Source: Chryseobacterium sp. GVT01B
GTDB taxonomy: Bacteria > Bacteroidota > Bacteroidia > Flavobacteriales > Weeksellaceae
Reading direction: 5' to 3'
Assembly (NCBI RefSeq): GCF_019970045.1
Contig: NZ_JAHXYI010000011.1
Coordinates: 1 to 64,000, forward strand
DNA length: 64,000 nt
Part shown: piece by piece, positions 15,228-25,607 of the stretch
How the letters are laid out: each line of letters opens with the position of its first letter
Numbering within the stretch: position 1 is the stretch's first letter
Translations under genes and position numbers: made by a program
Notes under the pieces: model-generated
What the model was told of the DNA's origin: nothing
What the model saw: the letters and a program-made list of their open reading frames with translations, nothing else
Databases searched by the model: none

Positions 15228-16306
15228 AATTTATATATTTTTCTGTATTGATTTGCAATTTCTTTAATAGAAAAAAAATTTGATCTTGTATAACAATTTT
15301 CTGATACTTCCTTATAAAAAGCATCATCCTTATTTAACTTATTAATTACTTCAGTTAAACATTTTTCTTTACCTTTATCAAATAATATTCCATATTCTGC
15401 AACAACTTCTGAAAGCCCTGGTACATTTGAGGCAATTACAGGTTTTTTACAAGCCATACCTTCTACTGCTACAATACCAAAACCTTCATAATGTGATGAT
15501 ACAACGACTACATCACTCATTTTGATGAGTTCAGCGATATTAGCCTGATTACCTAAAAAAAAGGCCCTATTTTCCAACCCATTATTTTTAACAAGTTCTT
15601 TGCTGTTTTCTAGCTCTGGTCCATCTCCTATGAAAATTGCTTTTACATGAGACGGTAACAATGTAAGTGCTCTGATTAAGGTAGGTTGATCTTTTGCAGC
15701 TCTAAAACTTGCTACCTGTATTAATAAGAAGTCTTTGTCAGATAAATTATATGCAGTCCGGGAATAAGCTTCTGAATTATAAAATCTACTCAGATTGACA
15801 CCATTATTTATGATCTTCATACTTTTCTTAAATTCAGATCCTAAATGCTGAATAAGATTTTTTTCTGTGGATTCTGAAATACAGATAATAAAATTTAGTT
15901 TGGAGTAAATAAATTTTTCTATTCTTTTAAAATACCATTTAGATCTTCTGTTATTTTCGGTACTATGTTCAGTAAATACTACTTTTTGTTTTCCAGAAAA
16001 GAAAAGCTTGTACAGCACTCCCCAATATAGTGTAGGAAATAAATGTAAATGAATAACATCCGCATCTGCTACTATTCTACTTATAAAAAAAGGTATCCGG
16101 ATGTCGTATAGGCTTTTTGAAGGAATTACTTCAATTTTTATATTTCCATTATTTTCTACTTCTTTTTTTAGAGATGTATCAATATCGTCTAATAATAACA
16201 AGTGTATTTCGTCTGAACCTCCCTCAGATAATTCAGTGCAAAGATCAACTACTAATCTTTCAGCACCACCAAATCTTAAACTATTTATTATATGATAAAT
16301 TTTCAT
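15224..16306 (-). CDS. Glycosyltransferase family 4, capsule locus
   Basis: A 360-residue GT-B glycosyltransferase. The N-terminus MKIYHIINSLRFGGAERLV has the GGAE motif typical of family 4. The donor domain includes LIQVASFRAAKDQPTLIRAL near residue 194, IFIGDGPELE, and SSHYEGFGIVAVEGMACKKP near residue 271 with the conserved E-x7-E. It overlaps the upstream polymerase gene by 26 bases and the downstream beta-helix gene by four, indicating translation coupling inside one operon. The linkage it forms is unknown. Confidence 0.88.
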   Translation of the reverse strand: MKIYHIINSLRFGGAERLVVDLCTELSEGGSDEIHLLLLDDIDTSLKKEVENNGNIKIEVIPSKSLYDIRIPFFISRIVADADVIHLHLFPTLYWGVLYKLFFSGKQKVVFTEHSTENNRRSKWYFKRIEKFIYSKLNFIICISESTEKNLIQHLGSEFKKSMKIINNGVNLSRFYNSEAYSRTAYNLSDKDFLLIQVASFRAAKDQPTLIRALTLLPSHVKAIFIGDGPELENSKELVKNNGLENRAFFLGNQANIAELIKMSDVVVVSSHYEGFGIVAVEGMACKKPVIASNVPGLSEVVAEYGILFDKGKEKCLTEVINKLNKDDAFYKEVSENCYTRSNFFSIKEIANQYRKIYKL

Positions 16307-17546
16307 TTTCTATTCTAATTTTATATAATGCCAACCAATAAAAAATGAATATTATCCAGTTGATATCTAAAAGACCCTTAAAATTTCCGATTATTAATAA
16401 AACAGTTAATGCCCAAAGTAAAAGTTTAAAGCTTTTATCATGCTTGAATCTCTTTAAATTATACCTTAGAATATAAAAATGTAATGAAAAGTAAATTATT
16501 ATACCAAAAACTCCATAATAGTATACAAGTCTGGAATAACCGATATCCGTATGCATATAAAAAGATCCATTCTCATAATAGAACTGGCCATCCCCTATTA
16601 ATATACTTTTAAGTTCAGAAGGGAAGATCAGCATCGCTTTTACTCCTTCCGTAGAATCTGTTTTTAATTCTCCAGAAGAAAATAGGTTTATAAATACTTC
16701 AAAAGAGTGCCGAAAAGAATTTGAAGCCATTAAGCTATCTAAATTTGTCAATAAATAGCTAAAAGCAATTACTCCAAACACAGTTGAGTAAATAAAAATT
16801 TTAGGTAAATTATTATAATTTTTTTTTAGAATATAACTAATAATCAGGTATGCTAAAGATAAAAAGATTCCCAAGAAAGCTACTCTTGCAATATAAATTC
16901 CAGTAATGCAAATAAAAATATATAATAATACCCATAATAATTTCCCTTTTTTTAAAGAATCAATTATATATGCTGCTATTAGCATTCCAATGGATGAGAT
17001 AATACCGCCTGAGAAAAATGTTCCAGCACCAATTCCGATAAATCTTGTACCAAATTTCACAGCATTTCCTAATGCATATTCAAATTTATCTCCAGTAGAT
17101 TGTATAGAAGTAACAAACTCTAACAGGCTAGGGTTTAAAAACATCAATAGTGCCAAAAAATTGTGCAAAAAGATTGCTAAAACAATTAATTTCAATGCGT
17201 AAAGCCTATTCATATTTACTCGGATTACCATATAATAAGCACCAAATAAATAGAGAATATTCTGTATAGTATTTCCAATAAAACGTGGGTCAAAATAGCT
17301 ATTAACAACAGTTGTAAGTACTATTAGTAATATTGAGGCGAAACATAAAACGATTATATGGCTAAAAGATTTAGGAATTGTTATTTTGGCCTGAGTCAAA
17401 AAAAAAGCAAGCCCAAGAAGCCCAAGAAGCACTCTAGTTCTAAGTATAGATGGCAAAAAAACAAATGATACATTATATACAAAAAGGAAGTATATAAAAA
17501 CATTCATACCATGTCTAATAATATTATTAGCTTCTAATCTTTTCAT
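16281..17546 (-). CDS. Wzy-type polysaccharide polymerase (predicted)
   Basis: A 421-residue integral membrane protein with about ten to eleven hydrophobic helices and a larger loop around residues 285-335 (SSGELKTDSTEGVKAML). It sits among flippase, glycosyltransferase and export genes. Wzy proteins show little sequence conservation, so the call rests on topology and position. It would join repeat units on the periplasmic face of the inner membrane. It overlaps the upstream GT2 gene by 20 bases and the downstream GT4 gene by 26. The gene is noticeably richer in A+T than the housekeeping genes in the window. Confidence 0.75.
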   Translation of the reverse strand: MKRLEANNIIRHGMNVFIYFLFVYNVSFVFLPSILRTRVLLGLLGLAFFLTQAKITIPKSFSHIIVLCFASILLIVLTTVVNSYFDPRFIGNTIQNILYLFGAYYMVIRVNMNRLYALKLIVLAIFLHNFLALLMFLNPSLLEFVTSIQSTGDKFEYALGNAVKFGTRFIGIGAGTFFSGGIISSIGMLIAAYIIDSLKKGKLLWVLLYIFICITGIYIARVAFLGIFLSLAYLIISYILKKNYNNLPKIFIYSTVFGVIAFSYLLTNLDSLMASNSFRHSFEVFINLFSSGELKTDSTEGVKAMLIFPSELKSILIGDGQFYYENGSFYMHTDIGYSRLVYYYGVFGIIIYFSLHFYILRYNLKRFKHDKSFKLLLWALTVLLIIGNFKGLLDINWIIFIFYWLALYKIRIENENLSYNK

Positions 17547-18543
17547 TTATCAATTCATATATTCCAAAAAAAGTTAATTTACTAAACGTTAATTTCATTA
17601 ACTGAGTAAATGGCAACCTTTTTAAGTTAAATAATAATATTTTAAGATATCTTTTACCTAAAACACAATTAACATTAAATTTATTATTCGGATAATTCGA
17701 TTTCAGAGCTAAAGACAATTTCTTAAAAAAGGAAAGAATAAAATCCACTGAAAAGTCTTCAAAACTGATATTTCTAATCTTATCGGATAAAGACAGAATA
17801 TAAATAAAATCTAATTCTTTTTGGTCTAAAACAATATTCTGTTGCTGTAAAGCCAGCTGCTGAATATTAGATATTGTTCTCTTTCTCTGTTCTATCTGGC
17901 TGGTTCCAACATTGGTTTGGCTATTGGGTGTATCTCTATAATACAACAAAGGCATTCTAAAATTATATCCTTTACCATATTGCAGGATTTTAATCCACAA
18001 TTGATAGTCCTCAGCATATTTATAATCCTTTTCAAAAAAAAGATTATTCTCTTTAATTATACCAGCCCTGAACATCACTGCCGGATGTGTAAAAGGAGTA
18101 CTGAAAATTGAATGTATCCTAATTGATGTATCATCAACCGGAAGTACACTAAGATGAAAATGAGAAATAGAATGGGCAAATTCCTTTCTGGATGAACTGC
18201 AGATAATATATTCAGGATTCTTCTCCATGAAATCTATTTGCATTTGAAAACGGGATGAATCGCATATATCATCAGCATCCATTCTAGCAATGTATTCACC
18301 TTTTGATAATAAGATTCCTTTATTCAAAGTTTCTATTAATCCTAAATTCTTTTCATTTTCAATGTATCTTATCCTTTCATCATTATAGCTTAATATGATT
18401 TCTTTTGTAAAATCTATGGAACCATCATTAATAACCAACAATTCAAAGTCTTTGAAACTTTGTGCAAGGATACTGTCTACCGCTGTTCTAAGATACTGTT
18501 CAGCATTATATGCAGGTAAAATTACCGAAATTTTAGGACTCAT
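17527..18543 (-). CDS. Glycosyltransferase family 2
   Basis: A 338-residue inverting GT-A glycosyltransferase. The N-terminus SPKISVILPAYNAEQYL and the VINDGSIDFT segment bind the nucleotide sugar. MDADD near residue 91 is the metal-binding DxD motif. FSTPFTHPAVMFR near residue 130 and EDYQLWIKIL near residue 157 match the acceptor region with its general-base Asp. The C-terminal 120 residues are less conserved. It overlaps the pyruvyltransferase-like gene by 11 bases and the polymerase gene by 20. The donor and acceptor cannot be predicted. Confidence 0.9.
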   Translation of the reverse strand: MSPKISVILPAYNAEQYLRTAVDSILAQSFKDFELLVINDGSIDFTKEIILSYNDERIRYIENEKNLGLIETLNKGILLSKGEYIARMDADDICDSSRFQMQIDFMEKNPEYIICSSSRKEFAHSISHFHLSVLPVDDTSIRIHSIFSTPFTHPAVMFRAGIIKENNLFFEKDYKYAEDYQLWIKILQYGKGYNFRMPLLYYRDTPNSQTNVGTSQIEQRKRTISNIQQLALQQQNIVLDQKELDFIYILSLSDKIRNISFEDFSVDFILSFFKKLSLALKSNYPNNKFNVNCVLGKRYLKILLFNLKRLPFTQLMKLTFSKLTFFGIYELINEKIRS

Positions 18544-19528
18544 TCTTTACATAAAGTTTAACATTATTAAAATTCTTCAGCCATGCATCGTAAAAATTTT
18601 TACTTTTCCCATAAACATTATCTAGGATAACAACCTCTTTATCCAATAAGATACTAAGGATTAAACCATGCAAACGGGTTGTATATACTTTATGATATTG
18701 ATTGATAAACTCCTTTCCGCGGTTGATATGCAAATCCATTCCATTCTTCTTTTTCAACCCATAAGCATTATCAATTATTAAAGAAGAGGCAGGCAGATAC
18801 TTGATGACTTTCGAAAGCTTACCATCTAAAGCTTCTACATAATTGGTAATGGTATTCATTCTCTTTGAAGAAGAGTTATATGTCGGCCAGTCTTTTATAT
18901 CATATTCACCTTCAATAACATTTTGAAAAGAATCTTTGCTTGCTTCGGCATCAGTTCTGTTCAGATATAAGTTCTTTCTCGTTTCAGAAGAATTAGTTGT
19001 AATATCAGCATCAAAATCCAGAAAGAAAGCCATATCTGGTGCTAGTTTTAATTTCTCTTCATTAAAATTAGCCTTTAAAGTATCATATGAGGGCTGATCT
19101 CTTACCAATACATGAAGATCACGATGATTGTTAAAAATAGCAAAATCTCTTTTTAGATTTGCTTCATTATTATAATGTACCGTTTGAGGCAGAACAATAA
19201 TTCTGTTATCAGGAAAGTTTTCAATGATGTATCTTTTAAAACTTTGACTTGATTCATATATATCACCAAAGTTTCCTCCTCCATGCAACAGAATAATAGT
19301 CTTTTCAGATTTTATATCACTTTTTTTGAAAGTATATCTGTTGTACTGCCCAATACACTTATGGGATAATGTTTTAAAAAACTCTAATTCTCCTTTCCAA
19401 ATTAAAGAATCTCCAATATTTCTATGATTAGGTATATCCAACAGAATAAAATCATTATCAATGAGAGGAGTAAGCTGAGCAGATATTATATTTTTTAATT
19501 GTCTTATATTTTCTTTATTGGAATTCAT
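18533..19528 (-). CDS. Polysaccharide pyruvyltransferase-family protein
   Basis: A 331-residue member of the pyruvyltransferase (PssM/CsaB-like) family, which adds ketal-linked pyruvate from phosphoenolpyruvate to a sugar. The N-terminal glycine-rich motif LLHGGGNFGDIYES is near residue 79. The C-terminal TTRLHGLILSILLDKEVVILDN, near residue 280, carries the RLHG motif expected to contact the substrate. Some members of this fold are instead glycosyltransferase-like, so pyruvylation is likely but not certain. The start is two bases after the flippase stop codon. Confidence 0.83.
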   Translation of the reverse strand: MNSNKENIRQLKNIISAQLTPLIDNDFILLDIPNHRNIGDSLIWKGELEFFKTLSHKCIGQYNRYTFKKSDIKSEKTIILLHGGGNFGDIYESSQSFKRYIIENFPDNRIIVLPQTVHYNNEANLKRDFAIFNNHRDLHVLVRDQPSYDTLKANFNEEKLKLAPDMAFFLDFDADITTNSSETRKNLYLNRTDAEASKDSFQNVIEGEYDIKDWPTYNSSSKRMNTITNYVEALDGKLSKVIKYLPASSLIIDNAYGLKKKNGMDLHINRGKEFINQYHKVYTTRLHGLILSILLDKEVVILDNVYGKSKNFYDAWLKNFNNVKLYVKNES

Positions 19529-19530
19529 AT

Positions 19531-20940
19531 TTATTTTTTTAGAGAATTTAATTTATTAAAGACTTTTTTAAAAATATCTTTATTAAAATAACTGAACAGA
19601 AGTAAGGACAATACCGTTAATGATATTGAAATTAAATGACTACTATTTACGTATAGCAATATAATTATACTAAAAACTACCAACAGCTGTATGATGAAAG
19701 ATTTAATATCTATATCTAATTTTAAAATCTCAGCAGTTTGTCTATATCTTATAACAAACATGACGAAGAAGCTGACAAATGTTCCTAAAGCAGGTGCATA
19801 AAGACCAATATACTTAATAAAAGCTATTGAAATAAATACATTCACCAATGCACCTATCATACTTGTAATAAAAATTCCCTTCGTTGATTTCGTTTTCAGG
19901 TAGATAGCACCTAAAAAGCCGGAAATCGAAGAAAAACAAGATCCTATATACAGGAGAGTAGCATACTTCCAGGATTCATAAAATTTTGAATCAAATAAAA
20001 CTTCCGTAATTAATGGAGTTGCAGCTATTAAAATAGTTGATAAGCCAATATTTACAGCGATATATTTATTAAACAGCTTTGAAAAAAAAGGATTATTAGG
20101 ATCATTTCCGGAGATTGCCATATCCTGCCAGGCCAGCATAAAAACGGTATTAAAAATCGTCAGAATAGCGGGAAGTCTTGCAGAAACAGCATAAATACCA
20201 TTATCCTCTATTGTCAAAAATTTTAAAATAATATATCTGTCTGAAGCATTAATTACCCACCAGCTTATGGAGTTCAATATTAATGGAAGCGAATAAAATA
20301 GGATCTGCTTTTGTAATGCATAGTTGATTTTTATACTAACATATTTCTTAAACAGAAAGCTTACTTTGAACAACATCAATAAAATTGCAATAAAATTACT
20401 GATAAAAAGTGCATAAAATATCCCCTGTACCTTATCATGAAATATATCGGTTAGTAAGAAAAGTAAACTAAAAGAAAATATAAAAAAACTATTTATAATT
20501 CCTATAAATGAATAGAATCTCGTTAACCCTAACCCTCTTAATATTTGTTGAAAAAAGGGCAATAAACATGAACTTATAATCAACAGTGATAATTCTTTCT
20601 GGTAAGGAATATGATAAAAAATTCCTGCCAAGTAAAGCAATAGTTCAAAGCTGATAAAAGAAATCAACAATAAAATACTACACTGCTTAAATATATTATG
20701 AATGTAATTTTCTTTTTCGTTTTCTTTATCCAGAAACCATCGATAAATGGCCTCATTCATCTGCAAAGAGACAAAAGGAACTAATAAATTGACACTTGTT
20801 AGCACTAAGTCATATTCTCCTAATTCTTTTCTGGAAAGATAGTAGGAATAAATAGGAATTAATAGAAAAGATAAAATCTTAGATCCAAAATTACCAACTG
20901 TATATATTAATGTACTTTTTAGTAAAGTATTGCTATTCAT
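19531..20940 (-). CDS. Wzx-type oligosaccharide flippase
   Basis: A 469-residue membrane protein of the MOP/PST superfamily with about twelve to fourteen helices. The N-terminus (LLKSTLIYTVGNFGSKILSF) and the segment LPLILNSISWWVINASDRYI near residue 215 are typical of Wzx proteins. It would flip the lipid-linked repeat unit across the inner membrane for the polymerase two genes downstream. It follows the nucleotide-sugar dehydrogenase gene after 39 bases in the same orientation. Confidence 0.88.
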   Translation of the reverse strand: MNSNTLLKSTLIYTVGNFGSKILSFLLIPIYSYYLSRKELGEYDLVLTSVNLLVPFVSLQMNEAIYRWFLDKENEKENYIHNIFKQCSILLLISFISFELLLYLAGIFYHIPYQKELSLLIISSCLLPFFQQILRGLGLTRFYSFIGIINSFFIFSFSLLFLLTDIFHDKVQGIFYALFISNFIAILLMLFKVSFLFKKYVSIKINYALQKQILFYSLPLILNSISWWVINASDRYIILKFLTIEDNGIYAVSARLPAILTIFNTVFMLAWQDMAISGNDPNNPFFSKLFNKYIAVNIGLSTILIAATPLITEVLFDSKFYESWKYATLLYIGSCFSSISGFLGAIYLKTKSTKGIFITSMIGALVNVFISIAFIKYIGLYAPALGTFVSFFVMFVIRYRQTAEILKLDIDIKSFIIQLLVVFSIIILLYVNSSHLISISLTVLSLLLFSYFNKDIFKKVFNKLNSLKK

Positions 20941-20979
20941 TATTATAGTAATAAATATTTATTTCAGTTTCATATTTAT

Positions 20980-22272
20980 TTATAATCTTGAATCACTTTC
21001 TTCTAAGATTCCTTTTACGTCATAAATGATTCCATTTTCTTTTAAATGATTTTTTAAATCCAGATCATTGAATTGTTTATGAGCAACGGTAAGGATAATA
21101 GCATCATATTTTTCCTGTGGAATTTCATTCACGACCTCTAATCCATATTCGTGTTTTACTTCATCAGGATTAGCCCACGGGTCAAAAGTAGTAACCTGTA
21201 AAGCATAGTCTTCAAGTCCATGAATCACATCTACTGCTTTCGTATTACGTACATCAGGGCAATTTTCTTTAAAAGTTATTCCTAAATTTAAAACTGTAGC
21301 ACCATTAATCGTCACCTTATTTTTAATCATGGTTTTCAATAACTGAGAAGCTACATATTGTCCCATGGAATCATTAAGACGGCGTCCCGCTAATATAATT
21401 TCAGGATGATATCCTTTTTCCTGAGCCTTCTGAGCCAAATAATAAGGGTCTACACCAATACAGTGTCCTCCTACTAACCCTGGTTTGAAGGGTAAAAAGT
21501 TCCATTTAGTTCCTGCAGCTTCCAATACTGCATGAGTATCAATATCTAAAAGATTGAATATTTTTGCCAATTCATTTACAAAGGCAATATTAATATCTCT
21601 TTGTGAATTTTCAATTACTTTGGCAGCTTCTGCAACTTTGATTGTCGGAGCCAAATGAGTTCCCGCAACAATTACAGACTGATATAAATTATTTACTATT
21701 TCCCCGATTTCAGGTGTTGAGCCCGAAGTAACTTTTAATATCTTTTCAACAGTATGTTCCTTATCACCAGGATTAATACGTTCAGGAGAATATCCTGCAA
21801 AGAAGTCTTTGTTAAAGACCATTCCTGAAACTCTTTCTAGAACAGGGATACATTCTTCTTCAGTAGCTCCGGGATATACCGTAGATTCATAAATCACTAT
21901 ATCACCTGCGGATAATACTTTTCCTACAGTTTCTGAGGCTTTATACAATGGAGTAAGGTCAGGTCTGTTATGTTGGTCCACCGGAGTTGGGACAGTAATA
22001 ACATAAATGTCCGCATCCTGAATATCCTTGATATCAGCTGAACAATATAATCCTTTTTCAATTCCCTGATTAAAAGGATTATTCTGAATTAATACAGATT
22101 CCAATACTTCATTTTCCACTTCCAAAGTACTGTCTACTCCTGTATTCAATTCTGCAATCCTTTTCTGATTGATATCAAAACCTACAACCGGATATTGAGT
22201 GGCAAACAAACGGGCTAAAGGCAATCCTACGTATCCTAGCCCTATAATAGCAATTTTATGTTCTTTCTTCAT
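20980..22272 (-). CDS. Nucleotide-sugar dehydrogenase, WbpO/TviB type
   Basis: A 430-residue NAD-dependent UDP-sugar 6-dehydrogenase. The N-terminal Rossmann motif is GLGYVGLPLA. The catalytic Cys is in GGHCIGVDPYYL near residue 266. TVPTPVD, YSPERINPGD and the GxTFKExCxDxRNTK segment (GITFKENCPDVRNTK) are all present. The closest pattern is the WbpO/TviB group, which oxidises UDP-GalNAc (or UDP-GlcNAc) to the uronic acid. The next gene upstream is a WbpP/TviC-like 4-epimerase, the usual partner, so I infer UDP-GalNAcA as product. Specificity needs enzyme data. Confidence 0.9.
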   Translation of the reverse strand: MKKEHKIAIIGLGYVGLPLARLFATQYPVVGFDINQKRIAELNTGVDSTLEVENEVLESVLIQNNPFNQGIEKGLYCSADIKDIQDADIYVITVPTPVDQHNRPDLTPLYKASETVGKVLSAGDIVIYESTVYPGATEEECIPVLERVSGMVFNKDFFAGYSPERINPGDKEHTVEKILKVTSGSTPEIGEIVNNLYQSVIVAGTHLAPTIKVAEAAKVIENSQRDINIAFVNELAKIFNLLDIDTHAVLEAAGTKWNFLPFKPGLVGGHCIGVDPYYLAQKAQEKGYHPEIILAGRRLNDSMGQYVASQLLKTMIKNKVTINGATVLNLGITFKENCPDVRNTKAVDVIHGLEDYALQVTTFDPWANPDEVKHEYGLEVVNEIPQEKYDAIILTVAHKQFNDLDLKNHLKENGIIYDVKGILEESDSRL

Positions 22273-22293
22273 AAAGATTCAATTAAAAAATGT

Positions 22294-23262
22294 TTACTTT
22301 AAATTTGTCCAATACCAGTTGATTGCTTCTTTTAAGCCTTTATCTATATTATGGCTAGGTTTATATCCTAACAATTTTTCTGCTTTTTCAACCGATGCCA
22401 ATGAGTGCGGAATATCTCCTATACGGTTCGGACCATGGACAGCATCAATGTTGGCAATCTCACCATCAAATTCGCTCAGATATTTTTTAAGATATCCGAT
22501 CAGATCATTCAATGTTGTACGATCACCCACTGCTGTATTATAAACTGTATTCACAGCATCCGGATTTTCAGTAAGCATGGCCAGCTCATTCATCTGAATG
22601 ACATTGTCGATGTATGTAAAATCACGGGAAAAATCACCTGTACCATTAATTTTCGGTGATTCATGATTGATTAATTGTTTTATGAATAAAGGAATCACAG
22701 CAGCATAAGCTCCGTTAGGATCCTGTCTTCTTCCAAATACATTAAAATATCTCAAGCCAATGCACTCCAACCCATAAGTTTTTCCGAATACATCTGCATA
22801 CAATTCATTCACATATTTGGTAATGGCATATGGTGATAGCGGTCTTCCGATAACATCTTCCACTTTAGGTAATGATGTAGAATCACCATAGGTAGATGAG
22901 GAAGCAGCATATACAAAACGCTTTACTTTGGCATCACGTGCAGCAGTCAGCATATTTAAAAATCCTGAAACATTCACATCGTTACTTGTAATAGGATCCT
23001 TAATAGATCTGGGAACTGAACCAAGTGCAGCCTGATGTAGAATATAATCTACATTTTCCACTGCTTTCTGACAAACTTCCAAATCACGGATATCTCCTTC
23101 GATAAGCTGATAGTTTGGATTTTCAAGAAAAAGTTCAATATTATGACGGTGTCCTGTTGCAAAATTGTCCAAGCACACTACATAATAACCTTTATTTAAA
23201 AAATACTCTGTTAAGTTAGAACCGATAAAACCCGCTCCACCTGTAATTAAAATTTTATTCAT
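22294..23262 (-). CDS. UDP-GlcNAc 4-epimerase, WbpP/TviC type
   Basis: A 322-residue extended short-chain dehydrogenase. The ATG at 23262 was chosen because the Rossmann motif TGGAGFIGSN starts eight residues later, as in the family. The catalytic residues are in AASSSTYGD and SPYAITKY (Tyr-x-x-x-Lys). RYFNVFGRRQDPNGAYAAVIP and DFTYIDNV are hallmark WbpP segments. It interconverts UDP-GlcNAc and UDP-GalNAc at C4. It sits between wzc and the WbpO-type dehydrogenase gene, which would use its product. Confidence 0.9.
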   Translation of the reverse strand: MNKILITGGAGFIGSNLTEYFLNKGYYVVCLDNFATGHRHNIELFLENPNYQLIEGDIRDLEVCQKAVENVDYILHQAALGSVPRSIKDPITSNDVNVSGFLNMLTAARDAKVKRFVYAASSSTYGDSTSLPKVEDVIGRPLSPYAITKYVNELYADVFGKTYGLECIGLRYFNVFGRRQDPNGAYAAVIPLFIKQLINHESPKINGTGDFSRDFTYIDNVIQMNELAMLTENPDAVNTVYNTAVGDRTTLNDLIGYLKKYLSEFDGEIANIDAVHGPNRIGDIPHSLASVEKAEKLLGYKPSHNIDKGLKEAINWYWTNLK

Positions 23263-23264
23263 TT

Positions 23265-25604
23265 TTATGATTTGAAAATTTTGCTCCACCAACTTTTTTT
23301 ATCATTTGCTTGACTGTAGCCATATCCATAACTATAGTTGTATCCATAACCTCCTGCACGTTTAGAAACATCATTAATAACAAAAGATACATTCGTCAAC
23401 TTAGAATCTTTCACCAGATCATTAGCAAAATCGATCAAAATATTTCTTGATACCCCAGATCTTACAACATATAATGTTGCATCTGCCGTATCAACGATAC
23501 TAAGAGTATCTGAAACCAGCATAAGTGGTGCAGAGTCTATAATTATATAAGCATATTGAGAAGACATTTCCTCAATAAGTTTTTGATATCTTCCGTTAGA
23601 AAGCAGCTCCTGAGGGTTAGGAGGAATTGCCCCGGCATAAATGACATCACATGATGGATTGGTAGTAGATGTATGAATAAGTTCTTCAACATTTACAGAA
23701 TTATCATATAAATATTCTGTAAGACCTTTTCTTTTGGTTGGCTCACTGTCATATCGCTGGATCTGCGGGTTACGAATATCAGAACCTATCAGAAGTGCTC
23801 TTGAATTTTTATTGGCAATAGTAAGCGCAAGATTCACAGAAACCAGGGTTTTCCCTTCTCCTTTTACCGAAGAAGTTACCATAACCACTTTAGCTGTATC
23901 TTTTACCGGCAATACAAATTTCAAATTGGAAACAAGTACCCTGAAGGCTTCAGCCAACTCGGAAAAGTCGTTTTTCTGTATCAAATGGTTTTCATTATCC
24001 TTAAGTGAAGGGATATCTACCAATACACCCAATTCTGAACGTTCTTTAATATCATCTCTGGTATAAATCTTATCATCCAGCATGAAAAGGAAGTATAAAA
24101 CTGCAAAAGGAAATAATACACCAAGTAATAAGGCTCCTAAAAGGATAATATCTTTTTTAGGGGATACAGGAATATCCTCTGTAAATGCAGGGTTTACAAT
24201 TTTAGCTTTCGGTACATTTACAGATAAATTGATTGCATTTTCTTCTCTCTTTTGAAGGAGAAATAAAAATAACTGTTCTTTAAGATTTTGCTGACGCTCA
24301 ATTCCTCTATAGACTTTAGATTGTCCTGGAACTTTCTCAATCATACTGTTGTTAGTATTGATCTGGTTCTGCAACTGAGAAATACCTGTCTGTACTGTCT
24401 GCTTCTGCTCACGGATATTATCACGGATTACATCCTTTAAAGAAGCAATTTCCCTGTTCATTTCGATAATAGCAGGGTTTTCATTGGTTGCTTGTTTAAG
24501 GGTTTTATTCCTGTTGATAATCAGTGAATTATACTGAGATATTGTTTGTTCAAGAGAAGGATTCAACCCAAGATTGGATGGCATAAGCTGGTTATTACCT
24601 TTTGAAGCCTCTCCTGAAAGTGAATTCAGAAGGTCAAGCTGAGCCTGCTGCTGAAGGAGAACTTTAGTATTATCACTTGTATTCTGTAATGCCAGTTCTG
24701 CCTGTGCCTGAATGTCTACAATACGATTACGGTTTTCAAAATCTTCTTTTTGATTTTCCACACCTGAAAGATCTTTAGTAATCACTTCCAGTCTTTTATC
24801 AATGAATTCCTGAGTATTCTGAGCTTGTAAATTTTTATCTTTTTGACCGTCCAGATTATATTGCTTAGTCACCTCATTAAGAATAGCCTCCGATTTCTCA
24901 GGAAGGGACCCTATCAGATTTATCTCCATTAACATTGCTTTTTCATCTGGTAAATTTATCTCAACCTTTTTCTCTAATTTTTTTACTTTCTCAATGGGAT
25001 TCCAAAAAACTATTTTATATTTTGATTTAAAAGGAAAAGCAGAATTTCTCTGAAACATTACTATTCCAAAATCTAAGTTCAAAGGAGTATTGAATTTACC
25101 TTTAAAAGTTACCTTTTTTTCATTCTGAAGCATAAACTCATCACCCTTTAAGTCCATCATTGTATATTCTGAAAATTTAAAATTCTCATTGTTATTATAT
25201 GATAGTACTTTTGCAACAACTGGGATTTTACTAAATAGTTGTGAATCTTTAATTTCTCCTGTATTGAAATATTCTACACTAAGATTAAGATTTCTTACAA
25301 CCTCCATGAGGATAGGTCGTGAGGTGACAACAGCTCCCTCACTTTTTAGCTCATCAGCATTACCTAAGCCCATCCCAAGATTCTCCAGATCAGACAATGC
25401 CGAGGAAAGATTATTTTCTTTTTTATCAAACTTAAGAGTAGTTGTTGATTGATATTGAGGAACACTGTATCTAAGATAGATATAAGCTCCTATAACAAAA
25501 ACTAAAATAGAGCCAATAAACCATGGCCATTTATATAGATATTGAGAGATAACTTTTTTTAGATTCAAACTATCTTCCTTTTCCTGAAATTCTATCTTCT
25601 GCAT
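23265..25604 (-). CDS. wzc: Wzc-type tyrosine autokinase and chain-length regulator
   Basis: A 779-residue inner-membrane protein. A Wzz-like N-terminal part has a first helix near residues 32-50 and a second near 490-515. The coiled-coil periplasmic region between them contains the GNVR-type segment (GQSKVYRGIERQQNLKEQL). The C-terminal BY-kinase domain has Walker A SSVKGEGKTLVS near residue 580, A' IGSDIRNPQ and Walker B YIIIDSAP. The tail holds a Tyr cluster, GYGYNYSYGYGYSQ, the autophosphorylation site. It controls polymer length and export with Wza, encoded three bases upstream. Phosphatase genes are not seen nearby. Confidence 0.95.
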   Translation of the reverse strand: MQKIEFQEKEDSLNLKKVISQYLYKWPWFIGSILVFVIGAYIYLRYSVPQYQSTTTLKFDKKENNLSSALSDLENLGMGLGNADELKSEGAVVTSRPILMEVVRNLNLSVEYFNTGEIKDSQLFSKIPVVAKVLSYNNNENFKFSEYTMMDLKGDEFMLQNEKKVTFKGKFNTPLNLDFGIVMFQRNSAFPFKSKYKIVFWNPIEKVKKLEKKVEINLPDEKAMLMEINLIGSLPEKSEAILNEVTKQYNLDGQKDKNLQAQNTQEFIDKRLEVITKDLSGVENQKEDFENRNRIVDIQAQAELALQNTSDNTKVLLQQQAQLDLLNSLSGEASKGNNQLMPSNLGLNPSLEQTISQYNSLIINRNKTLKQATNENPAIIEMNREIASLKDVIRDNIREQKQTVQTGISQLQNQINTNNSMIEKVPGQSKVYRGIERQQNLKEQLFLFLLQKREENAINLSVNVPKAKIVNPAFTEDIPVSPKKDIILLGALLLGVLFPFAVLYFLFMLDDKIYTRDDIKERSELGVLVDIPSLKDNENHLIQKNDFSELAEAFRVLVSNLKFVLPVKDTAKVVMVTSSVKGEGKTLVSVNLALTIANKNSRALLIGSDIRNPQIQRYDSEPTKRKGLTEYLYDNSVNVEELIHTSTTNPSCDVIYAGAIPPNPQELLSNGRYQKLIEEMSSQYAYIIIDSAPLMLVSDTLSIVDTADATLYVVRSGVSRNILIDFANDLVKDSKLTNVSFVINDVSKRAGGYGYNYSYGYGYSQANDKKSWWSKIFKS

Positions 25605-25607
25605 ATT